NCBI GenBank assembly: GCA_964017145.1
Contig: OZ024845.1
Location: 1,674,001 to 1,738,000, forward strand
DNA: 64,000 nucleotides
Reading direction: 5' to 3'
Source: Agrocybe praecox
Taxonomy: Eukaryota > Basidiomycota > Agaricomycetes > Agaricales > Agrocybaceae
The first letter of the stretch is position 1, and each line of letters opens with the position of its first letter. Both the position numbers and the translations under genes were made by a program. This document shows positions 22,261-32,362 of this stretch, piece after piece. The notes beneath the pieces are model-generated. The model had not been told where the DNA came from. It saw only the letters and a list, made by a program, of their open reading frames with translations, and did not search any database.

Positions 22261-23048
22261 TTGATCTTTTCATTTGGTTGTTGAGGCTTTCGCGGATACG
22301 TACGAAATATTATTACTTCCCCAAAACAAATCTTTTCTAAAAACCAATCCTTCATGGCCAAGTCGAGCATGGACTTGATTTCTGGAGAGTATTAGATTAC
22401 GTGGTGTTTTCCGAGCTGTTTTCCGACTGACAAAACACATAATACCTCTGTAGAATATGCTGCTAATATCGAGGAAAGTCTTAAGTCTGAAAAAAAAGTC
22501 ACTCTCAATTGATCGAACGTTTGAACGTACTTGCGAAACGAAGAAGTCGATTTTTCAATTCGGTATATACTCTATCATGTGTTTACATCCGGAGCAATAG
22601 GCAAATAGAGTCCTGTCTCCGAAAGTTGAAACTTAAGAGGACGAATCTTTCTCTTTCCTTGCTCCTACTTAAACGCCTGCGGAATATCAAGAACAAGTTA
22701 ACAGAGAGGGACTGAAAGTGAACTATATTTGCGATGATGAAAAGAGTGAAATTCCAAAACCGCATAAGTGGCCGATGTCCGAATCGTAAATATAGTACCT
22801 CAAGCAAACCCCAAAGAGCTCATGATCATCGACCAGCGGTCAAGCTCAAGTCTCAGGCCTCGTTGGTTAAACCCTAATCCATGTTTTGGCCACCTTCCCA
22901 TCAACAACCGCTAGGATCGACATAGAACGTGGCACCGAACCTCTGTCTGTTTGCGTCTGCAGGCAACGGTGAACGGGAGTTTTCCAAAACCAACAACGCA
23001 AGGTTTTGTAGAAGCGGATTCTCATCGCCACAGCTGCTGGCCGTATAG
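22261..23048 (+). repeat. 5' leader of the NACHT repeat unit, copy D
   Basis: From 22261 the sequence resumes homology to the A-B spacer (1806 onward), then to the common leader of copies B and C. Near 22980-23005 copy D has about 24 extra bases (around ttccaaaaccaacaacgcaag), bounded by the repeated word gtttt. No gene is supported. It presumably contains the promoter of copy D. Confidence 0.5.
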
Positions 23049-25868
23049 ATGGATGGGAAATACTTGCAAAGCCCCACTCCATCTATGCTGTCGAATGTTG
23101 TTGTAACGGGAGGCACGATCTACCAACACAATGTTCACATTGGACTCCATCGTACGTATCGATCACCTTTGAACAAAAATCGTTTTACTTAAGCTCTAAT
23201 AGGCGGACTTGATTTACTGCAGCAAGCAACAGCATCGGGCGCATTCCACAACTCTGGGGAAAGGTATGACCCTCCGAAATGTCATCCCAATACACGGGTA
23301 GCGGTGATGAAGACAATCATGGACTGGACGCTCGGACTTGACGAAGAAACTCGAGGAAAATTCATGATGTGGCTCACTGGCGCTGCTGGCGCCGGTAAAT
23401 CAGCCATTTTGCAGAGTTTCGCCGAACAGCAGGACCGTGAAGGACGCCTCCTGGCCAGCTTTTTCTTTGGAAAATCCGACTCCAATCGAAATCATGTTCG
23501 AAAGCTCGTCGGTACGATTGCATATCAGATTCATGGAAAGATTCCGGATGTTCGACAGCATATGATCGTGGCCATCGAGCAGGACCCGTTGATTTTCACC
23601 CGATCCCTCATCACACAATTCACAACTCTCATCATCCAACCTCTGCGGGACTCTCCTTTACTTGAATCAAGATTTTTCGACCAACCTCATGCTCCCCGAA
23701 TTATCATAATAGACGGTCTCGACGAATGCATCGATCACAGGGAGCAGAAAGACGTTTTGTTGACCATCGCCAAAGTCACTAAGGAACATCAACTCCCCAT
23801 AATATTTCTCATAAGCAGTCGCACCGAGCATGACATCAATACAGTCTTCACCTCCTCTCAACTACAGAGTATTTCCACGCGCCTGGATTTGGACGAAAGA
23901 TTTTCCCCGGAGAAGGATATTGAGCTATACCTACGGCATGAATTCAACGAGATTAAAGTCAATCATCCACTTCGTCGGTTTCTTCCATCCTCATGGCCGT
24001 CTGACAAAGATGTGATGCGGTTAGTCCGGAAGTCCACAGGTCAATTCATCTACGCAGCTACTGTCGTCAAATATGTGGGATCTACTCGACATAGACCGCA
24101 TCATCGACTTGAGGTTGTGCTAAGCATCCGGCCTCTTTCGCAACCGGGTGAACAGCCGTTTGCTGAGCTCGACGCACTGTATACTCATATACTTATGGGA
24201 GTCGCTGAGGACAGTGTTTTTGTGGTGCTGCGCGTCCTTTGCTTTATCTTTTACTGCGAGTCTTACTACTCCACGTTGAACGTGGATCAGATCGAAACAA
24301 TACTTCAATTGGAGTTTGGACAAATTTCTCTGTCTTTTTGTGACCTAGGCGCGCTGATATCCGTGGTGAACGATCCGCTGGGTTCTGGTATTCGTACAAT
24401 CAAAATGTTGCACGCTTCCCTACGCGATTTTCTCCTCGATCTGCAAAGGTCGCATCAATTTCATATTCGCCCTGAATATTTGCACGAGAATATGATTTCG
24501 TGTGTCCGATTGCTCTCTAGTAAGTGCCAATGAATTGATTATTTATATGAAAATGACCAGGGACTGGTTGATTCCAGCGAGTGACAATCGATCACAGATC
24601 GAGAATGAAGAGTGGTTCATTGCAGTAGAATTCTTTAGACTCAATATCAGATACACCCAACCGACATTCGCCACTTCGCTCTTACATGAGCTGAAAGATT
24701 TTTCAATTCCACGGTTTTACGACTCAGTGCCTCGTACTCAAATCTTCTATGTTTTCCATAACTCATTCCTTCCCGCGATGTTGTCCTTCTTAAGGGATTC
24801 TGTGAGTACCCACTTACTTTTCCTGCGAGTGGTTAATTTATGCCATGGCGGTTCCAGGATCTGGAAGAAGCGCAAGAGATCTACGGACGCCATCTATGCG
24901 TGTTCAAGGAGCACTTCCTATCGCAGTTAGTTAAGGTCGATGCCTATCATTCCAGGACCTCATCCGACGCACGCTTTGCTTTACACCTTGCCCTTGTTTG
25001 CCACTATCCCAACTTGGTATTGAGTCATCGTCATAGCAAACTCGGAAAACATGCCACTGTTCCTCTTGCTTCGCTGGTGTCTGAATTCAGGCTGTTCGAT
25101 TGGATATTTCCTGGTGCAAGCGAGGATCCTCCAGATCTGTACTTGTCAAGAGCAAATTTGGTATACGGTCCAGTAAATTGCAACAATGCACCCCAATATC
25201 GCGATTATGTCAACTTACTTTCGCACATTTGTCCATCTGGTCGACTGGACAAGTCTGAATTCGAGGGTAACCCAGCGTTGGAGGATTCCTGGTGCAAATT
25301 CGGCAAAGAAGTCTACGCTGGCGCAGCGAGATGCAGCTTTGAATATTTATGCGGCATTACAGATTTCGACAATTTGGTTCCCTCACCACAACAGAATTTT
25401 AATGCATATATCTCATCTCTGAGACGCAACTCGCCTTGGAAGTGGCGCCGCAATTTCGGGTACAAAGGTTCATGCAGGGCTACAAAAACCTATCGATTGG
25501 TCCAGTTATTGAAGTATTATAACTATCCCTGGAACGTGGTCGTTCCCTTCATAGATGGCCCCAACCCTCCAACCTTGCAAAAATTGAGCAGCAGGCCAAT
25601 TTATTCCCGTGTTTATTTCCCGCTTCCTGATGATAGGGTCGACCCCATTGTATGGGAGCGCATCCGATCCGAGAAATACCTGCTCGCACTTGGATATCTC
25701 ATTCTCTTCTTACCTATGGCGGGACAGTCGGAGTCTCTTCCCCAATTATTCCGGACGAAAGTGTTTTCTCAACGATGTTGCGAGTACCCAAAACGGACCA
25801 AGAAAGCTCGTCGTGCCATTGATGATTACCTGGCCAGGGTGGAAGTTGAATCCCAACTGGGAGAGTAA
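23049..25868 (+). CDS. NACHT NTPase (NLR-like), copy D, intact
   Basis: Exons 23049-23151, 23203-24519, 24578-24801 and 24858-25868 give 884 residues and the same architecture as copy C: Walker A GAAGAGKS, Walker B IIIIDGLDEC, sensor ISSRTEH (Thr where C has Pro), then the unrecognised C-terminal region with KFGKEVYAGAARCSFEYL and SPWKWRRNFGYKGSC. Unlike B and C, the first intron contains an in-frame TAA, so it must be spliced for a full product. Copy D lies 13 kb from copy C, with unrelated genes between. The homologous 3' flank is missing: similarity to the other units ends within about 10 bp of the stop codon and an older fragment of the same family follows. NLR-like NTPase function is inferred from the domain. 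Confidence 0.87.
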
Positions 25869-25892
25869 CCTGCCGTGTACGTTTCCTAAAAA

Positions 25893-26312
25893 AAGCTTTC
25901 ATTATGTACGTGGCATCGCAAATTTTGATCTTTGGATTCCTTTAGCAAAGCAAAAGATCAGGTTTATTTAATGCCTATTTCTCGACTTTGAGACGCAACT
26001 CGCCTTGGAAATGGTGTCACAATTTCGAAAACAACGGTTCATGCAGGCCTAGAAAAATCATTGATTAATCCGGCTAGTGGAATATGATTACCATCCTCGA
26101 CAGGAGATCGATCCTTTCACCGTTCTGACTGAATGGCGCCTCTACTAAATCAAAAAATATTTGATCGCACTTGGATATCTCAATTTCGTTTATAGTAAAT
26201 GTCGCAGATTTATATAGCGTAGGTGTGAAAATTAGCACATTTCCTCCTTTCGACAGAATGAACTGCCTGAAGTCAATTGTACACGTCGTAAGGCTCTTCT
26301 GAACGTCCCAAA
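25893..26312 (+). pseudogene. Decayed fragment of a fifth NACHT-family copy (C-terminal exon)
   Basis: Directly after copy D the sequence again resembles the last exon of the family: acgcaactcgccttggaa at 25991, ggttcatgcagg near 26036 and tcgcacttggatatctca near 26165 occur in the same order and roughly the same spacing as in copies A-D. Many stops and indels interrupt it. It is clearly older than the A-D duplications and shows that the locus has held this family for a long time. Confidence 0.6.
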
Positions 26313-27323
26313 GGTAACATTTGGCAGTCCTTTAAGTTCAATCTTAAGTACATTACAACGCCTTGCACGCGCCCACAGACTGAATACATTAATTCAGCCG
26401 ACCATTTTGAAGTGCTTGTATTAGGGATCCTGCTGACTATATGATTAATACATTACCATACTAGAATTCAAGATAGCAAAGCTTGCCCATGAAATGACGT
26501 TCAGAACTCATTGGAGCAAATGAATCGGATATTGCTCAAGCACTGCTTGATTAATCACAAGATAAGAAGTGAAGTGATTGTATGCACCATACAATCATGT
26601 AAGCGTTGTCGTAACTCTTTATCACGGAGAACTTTGGCTGGATGTAGCTGGAAGAGAGAAAGCGTGAAGAGACAGGTCACCATGAGTCGTGCGGGATTAG
26701 AATTGGGGGTCGGCAATCACCGGCACCGATCAGGACGAGGGGGTCATCATCATTGCTTCAAGATGTCTCGAGCAAGAGGTTACGGCTTAGTGTCGCATGC
26801 GATAGCTTCAAAATACTATGTGTGTTGCCTGGGACCGCAAGCACTCAGAAATGGACCCGGACTTCATATCTGCTTCCAGTCTTCTTTCGGCGATTAATCT
26901 GTCCGTTGCCTTGTTCGCTCCAAGTTTGTAGGCACGTTCACTCTTTTAAACTGTCGTTTATTTAGGAGAATCGATAGCTATTGATGTTTCTTCATAGAAA
27001 ATAACAAGCATATTCATCGCGTTCGAATCGTCGCAATCTGATTCAAGACAAGGTCACAAACAAATTTACATTAAACGCCTACTTTACTTTCGCTGCTTGT
27101 CAACTGCTTGTGACTATTTTAGATCTTCTACGGTGAGACCCCTCACACCGGCTCGGTTATTTCAAGATTTAAAAGATGGGCTAAGAAGATGTAGCTTCTT
27201 AGTATGCTATAGAACATCAGTGGTGAGCTTCTGGGACAATCGATAGGGACGACAGGAAGAGCATCGAGTCAACTCCTCCTACCCGAAATGGTGTGATAAT
27301 TTATTATCTTTGGAAGTATGGAG
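26313..27323. other. Spacer without a supported gene
   Basis: Only short frames are present (the longest about 128 codons at 26511-26897, without recognisable motifs or splice continuity). It lies downstream of the minus-strand F-box gene. Confidence 0.4.
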
Positions 27324-29066
27324 CTAAATATCGGCGAATTGGCCTGACCATCCTTCCTTTGCTGGAGAATATGGGAGTCTGCGCCTACCACGGCCACGGT
27401 AACGGCCAATGTTCACATCCTCCCCGTTATTTGGATAATTCTGCTTGAAACGAAGTATGTCCGGATGACCGTTACCACAAACATATTCCACGATACCTGG
27501 CTCGCTCCAGGAAAAGTTCCATCTCACCAGCAGGCCCTTCAAATCCTCGAGGTTGTCTAAATTGCATGTCAGATTTTTATACGAGGGAGAGAGATCGAGC
27601 ACAGAGATAGGTCGGTTGATGGCCCGTCGATGTTTTAGAAATCTTTCTAAGGGTTCTCTGTATTCGCTATCCAGACGTAGCCTTGGGTGGCCCATCTTGA
27701 TAACAGTGACCTGTAAAAACAATGATTGGTGTCCTTGTTCCACATACTCTAAAAGAGACACGAGACTCTCATATTCAATCCAAAGTGTAGTCACTGAATC
27801 GAAGGAGGCTGAAAGGAGTGGAAGACCCTTAAGCCAGTCGCGTAAATCGAGTTCCTCAACTTTGGAAAAGAAAGTCGCATTAAACAGCACTTGGATAAGA
27901 ACTGAGTCGTCTTCGCTGAGAGGCATCCAAACCGAGAAACCGGGCCAATTGACTGCAGATTCGATGGATGTGTTGTTCACTTCAAGTAAATGATCATTGG
28001 ATGAGAGTGCTATCTGAGTGGGAAGACAATGTTCGAAATAGTCTTGCACATATCGCATGATCAAGACCTGCACTCGTTTGTTATCTTGTGAATTTCCTAA
28101 TATCTCCGGTTCGTTCGGCTTCGACATTGAGAGGGAACATCCAACGGCAGGAGAAATTTGTTGAAGGAATGCCAACGTATTTGGTCCCGAGAGGCTCCAC
28201 GTGTTGAAGCGTAAGGATATTAGTTTTGGGAGGTTGACCTGAGAGACATCTCCTCGGAGTTCTGTGGATGTCGAGGATCCCTGTATCTCCAAATCTTCAA
28301 GCAGCGGCGTCGTAGCTAATACACTTAGAACCTGATTAATGTCGCAACTTTGACGGATTGTGAGAGTGCGAAGCTTTGACGACCATGAGGCGGGCATGTT
28401 CACGGCGAACTTGAAGTTGATCATCTTGAATCGACTTTGCTTGTAAACCTCGAACTTCTTCAAGGCTGGGGCAAAGAATAGCCGGGAAGGTACGATCCAT
28501 ACCTTGCTCGCATCGTGTACAAAAGATCTGCGGCGCATGCTATAGTGAAAAACAAATTCCTCGAGAATCGGTGCGGGCTTCTTCAATATTTCATTCCAAT
28601 ATTGTGTTCGATCGTCGAAATCCAGAGCTTGATGACCGCCCTCTTCGTCAGGATCAAGCAAAGAAAGCCATGCATCTGATATGTTCAGCCTCTGGATGCG
28701 ACCCCAGTTGTCATTGATGAAGGCAAAAAGAAAGTACGGTGGGGGATCACCATTTGATAGCGTCCCGATAGGGCCCGTTATCCATAGCAAACTTGAGTCT
28801 CCGGTCCTGTAAAGGACTTCTTGGAACCACTTGTGATTCGTTTGACGTAGATCTCTCAGATCTATACACTTCCCCCATACCGAAGAAGACCTTAGCAGAA
28901 TGGTGCGCCATTGTAGGCAAACTTGGGAGCTATGTCGAGCAGTGGTGAGTCGCCTATCGTTGGAGGTTTCCGTATTCTCTAAGAATATATTCCACAGGAT
29001 ATCTTCGTTGAGTCGAGTAATAGGACTATCTGCCACTTGGGTACGTGTTTGTGTAAGATTTTGCAT
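27324..29066 (-). CDS. F-box protein, 580 residues, single exon
   Basis: The N-terminus carries an F-box (about 17-70: ITRLNEDILWNIFLEN, then SQVCLQWRTILLRSSSVWG). F-box proteins usually act as substrate adaptors of SCF ubiquitin ligases through Skp1. The rest is leucine-rich with irregular repeats (for example KLRTLTIRQSCDINQVLSVL and LEDLEIQG), typical of mushroom F-box/LRR-like proteins. It is intronless. A close paralogue lies at 39447-41099 on the other strand, sharing the start (ILW.IFLENTET), WFQEV and the C-terminal YVCGNGHPDILRF. The substrate is unknown. Confidence 0.82.
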   Translation of the reverse strand: MQNLTQTRTQVADSPITRLNEDILWNIFLENTETSNDRRLTTARHSSQVCLQWRTILLRSSSVWGKCIDLRDLRQTNHKWFQEVLYRTGDSSLLWITGPIGTLSNGDPPPYFLFAFINDNWGRIQRLNISDAWLSLLDPDEEGGHQALDFDDRTQYWNEILKKPAPILEEFVFHYSMRRRSFVHDASKVWIVPSRLFFAPALKKFEVYKQSRFKMINFKFAVNMPASWSSKLRTLTIRQSCDINQVLSVLATTPLLEDLEIQGSSTSTELRGDVSQVNLPKLISLRFNTWSLSGPNTLAFLQQISPAVGCSLSMSKPNEPEILGNSQDNKRVQVLIMRYVQDYFEHCLPTQIALSSNDHLLEVNNTSIESAVNWPGFSVWMPLSEDDSVLIQVLFNATFFSKVEELDLRDWLKGLPLLSASFDSVTTLWIEYESLVSLLEYVEQGHQSLFLQVTVIKMGHPRLRLDSEYREPLERFLKHRRAINRPISVLDLSPSYKNLTCNLDNLEDLKGLLVRWNFSWSEPGIVEYVCGNGHPDILRFKQNYPNNGEDVNIGRYRGRGRRRLPYSPAKEGWSGQFADI

Positions 29067-29702
29067 CCTATTAACGGGCGGTTAGCAATGCTGAGAAGAG
29101 CTCGACAAAGAGACGTACCCAGTTGTCACAGCAGTCGGCAAGGGGAAACTGTTTTGATATTTGTTCTCAGAAAGATTGTTTTAATCGGGGCCGACAAAGT
29201 CAGTTATTCAGATAGGATATAATTATAGTGCAAGTGAACAGAAAATAAGTTTCTGAATGTAATATAAATGTGTCACCGCTGAGTCATGCACCTGGATAAC
29301 TCTCGAGATCGTCTATCAGAGAATGGTGTGTGAAGATCATCCCAAAGTACCATGTCTTTTGGGGTCCATTTTGGACAAGCCTTAAATACTGCTGATGCAT
29401 CGTTGAAGAGGATTTCCGCGAGGAGGAACGCGTTTGGTGGGAAAAATAAAGAATGGAATAGTTTATTTATTATGCGACTTGTCGCTACTAGGCCGCGTGG
29501 TTGATTCACGTTATTCCTGGAATTCATGTATTTCTGATTACGCATGGTTTCCTATAAATGGTGAGCAGAGACGTTGCCGCTGGATGTCATCTTCGCTTTT
29601 AAGCTTGGGAGTTGAGTTTTGAGGCGAACAAAATATAAAGTTTTTTCGGGTCGACAGTATTTTCAGATTATTGTGTGCATGTTCCAGAATAACACGAAAT
29701 GT
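29067..29702. other. Spacer upstream of F-box gene and downstream of TMEM223-like gene
   Basis: About 640 bp. It holds the promoter of the minus-strand F-box gene and the 3' region of the next minus-strand gene. I see no supported gene here. Confidence 0.4.
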
Positions 29703-30463
29703 CTATGTCCGTTTTCTGAGTTCCATTTGGCCTCCATTATTTTTCCAAATCCTTAGGAGGTTAAGGGCCGCGAGGTCTCCCGTCGCAGGCATGGGTTTTC
29801 CGCCAACGGTCGCTCCAAGTGGGTGGAAAGCGAACTTTCCCTCGTTTTGCACGACCACCATCATGATATCCTTATTTAAGTGTGTGGGCGCCAGCTTGCA
29901 GTCGCTGAGAGAGAAAGGGTGCCCATATCCAGCTGGATGCCCGGCAACTTCGATGAACAATTGAGGTTGCGCTTTCTTGGATATTGGACGAACGATGGTC
30001 ATGGAGCGCACCCAACTGGCTCTTTGACTGAGAAGAAATGCTGCGACAAGTCCCCCCAGACCGCAGTGGAAAGCACCGAATGAAAGACGCGTCCACACTG
30101 ATTTCTGAGGTTTTTCTTCAGTTGGCAGTTGTGTGTGTGCTGGATCTTCTGTTGTCTTTGGCTGCGTCTTTATTTGTCGGAGTGGGTTGTGATACAATTG
30201 ACCACCCTCCCAGCATTCATACACCATCGAAGTCCTGCACAGTCATTAGTTCTACCAGTATAAATACAATATGACAAGGATATTACTGACATGTACATGA
30301 CGTCCATCGAGAGGAATACCAACGCCCATCTTGCCATAAACGCTGGGGTTCCTTTATACAGGGGAATCGCATGTTCTTTTGGTATTGACAATACTGGAGC
30401 ATTTCGCGTTTTCCACAGATAAGCAGTCGCCTTGAAAAAGTTGAACTTGAATATTGACGACAT
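29703..30463 (-). CDS. TMEM223-like mitochondrial inner-membrane protein
   Basis: Two minus-strand exons, 30291-30463 and 29703-30234, give 234 residues. Two hydrophobic segments (WALVFLSMDVMYM near 50 and GLGGLVAAFLLSQ near 120) are separated by a polar loop. A C-terminal soluble part follows with RSMTIVR, HPFSLSDCKLAP and KFAFHPLGATVGGKP. The layout and these motifs resemble TMEM223, a mitochondrial inner-membrane protein linked to cytochrome c oxidase biogenesis. The donor is the weak point: only GTCAGT or GTACAT gives the right phase, and I show the upstream choice's limit at 30291. The first ATG of exon 1 that keeps a basic, amphipathic start (MSSIFKFNFFKATAYLWKTR) was chosen. Confidence 0.55.
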
Positions 30464-30519
30464 TATTGGAACAGGAAAAGAATCTCGCCTGCAGAAGGCG
30501 GAGTCTGTATAAATGTATA

Positions 30520-30546
30520 CTAGCCGTTGACCCGTGCTTCGCACGG
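30520..30546 (-). mobile_element. Helitron-like 3' terminus
   Basis: Read on the minus strand, a perfect 6-bp hairpin (CCGTGC GAA GCACGG) is followed 9 nt later by CTAG and then T. This is the arrangement of Helitron 3' ends, which insert between A and T. The matching 5' end (TC) and any Rep/helicase gene were not found, so this is a terminus of a non-autonomous or truncated element. It lies 57 bp upstream of the TMEM223-like start codon. Confidence 0.45.
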
Positions 30547-32362
30547 TTTTTTGCCTTATTGTACTCCAACTTCCAAGTGAAAATAAAACATCTCAAGATA
30601 CAGTCGAAAGGCAACACTGCTGCTTCCCGAACTGTAACACTTTTACTTGCTTTCTTCGCCGCCACTCGTCGCCAACCTTTGGTTGGCTCCTCATGGCCCA
30701 GTTTGAGGAATATTGAGAAAATAAAGTAAATGTATATCGAGATATATAGAAATATATGGTATCTAGATTCTGCAAAATACGAATGTAGTGCTAGCCAGAC
30801 GTCTTAAGCACGATTAAAACGGGAGCAAGATGTGAGCCTGCAAGAGCTCCAGAGCTCTCGCAAGTCATGGGTCACAATGTCCGTTTTCCTCTGCCAGAGC
30901 AAGGGCCAGTGTTTCAGGTCTTGGTGCAGCATGGCATCTTGTTCTTACAGTGGCTTGGGCACTGTTCTACCCTTGAACCCGTGCGAGACGCCGTTCTCCC
31001 AAGGAAATCTGGGAGGCAAGTGTCTGAAACGTGGTATATTTCTCACCATGTATCCCATAACGGTAGATCCGGTCTTGCTGCAGCTGGACCCACCTTGAGT
31101 CGCACATGCATTAAGTGAATTTGGGAAAAAGAATCTGCCAAGCGCACCATCGGTGACGGTGAGCGGTATGAGATGCTATCGAGTCCGTCAAAGATATCAG
31201 GGAAACATTTCGTAATCAGAGATTGGTTGCGCGACAGCAGCGAACCTCCAAACTTCAAGTAACTGCCTTCAATGCCACCTTCATCAATGGATAAACACAG
31301 GACACAGTGTGGCAGTGCAACCGGTCTGATTAGATTAGATCGTGTACAGACTCTGTGTGACCACGACGCGTGCATAGCTGAATATATCATCCTTGACCAT
31401 TACCGCCATTGTGCGAGGCTGCTCGACGCGCTTCAGAGCCCAGCTACGCCTATAGCTGCATCCTGGACTGCTCGAACAGGACCACAGGAGTCGTGATGCA
31501 CTTGTAATTTAAAGATCATAGGCGTCTTTCTGTCGAAGCACACAGCAAGAGAGACAGCAAAGTAAGAGCAATTTAGCAAGAGCAAGAGCAGAGGTCGGCA
31601 GAGTCTCGAGAAAGTAAGTAACATAGTGAGCCTGTATGTATGAGTAGCGAGGTAATAGAATAATGAGGATAATTTATTGGAGAATAGGATTTGCATTCCG
31701 ATGCCTTTTATACACCATGGTGTGTCGAATATCAGAATGTCTTCGAATGTTCTTGAAAAATGGATCACAACGTGCTAAACCGTTGAGGGAATGCAATAGA
31801 AAGGGATTAAGGGATACGTAAGTCATGTGGTTGCAAAAATGATGGAACAACCACACAACCCTGAGCTCTCGAAGATTCTAGAAATGAAAAGCAAAAGACG
31901 TACGCCGTTTGAGTACCGCTTAACGTTGTGCTTTAGCCAATCTTTGTCGAAAGGCTAGGTGACTCCGGTCTCTGAGTGAGCGAGAAAGGTAAAGTAGCAC
32001 AGACAGAGGTATTCCAAATCATATTTTTACAGGATTTTACCAAGTGTGAAGCTTTGAAAAGCAAGAGAGCCGTTCTTTGAGGCGATCATCGTTGTGAGAG
32101 TGTATTAGTAAGCCTGAGCCAGTGAGCCAGTAAGCGTAAGCGAGCACGTGAAAATGTTGCCTCAGCCAATCAGAACGCGTCTTTGTCTTTGACGTTTGTC
32201 CCGTGAGAAACACCGTTTTCATTTAATATTATAGATTATAGATATTTCCCACGGTTTTTCGACATCCGCAACCTCTACACGCGCACGTCACAACTGTTGA
32301 CTAGGACTAAGGACTGTCTGCCGTTCATACTTTTCTTTCTCGTTACCTTACTCTGAAAAAAT
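30547..32362. other. Spacer with unassigned open frames and gag-rich repeats
   Basis: Frames at 30867-31118 (plus) and 31043-31390 (minus) are partly open and could be decayed coding sequence, but I recognise no family. Around 31540-31610 the sequence is rich in short agcaagag words. The last few hundred bases must contain the promoter of the SRRM1-like gene. Confidence 0.4.

Noticed and set aside
1..26312. NACHT copies as genes carried by a retrotransposon
   Set aside because: Introns are kept in every copy, and no LTRs, poly-A tails or reverse transcriptase were seen. Segmental duplication explains them better.
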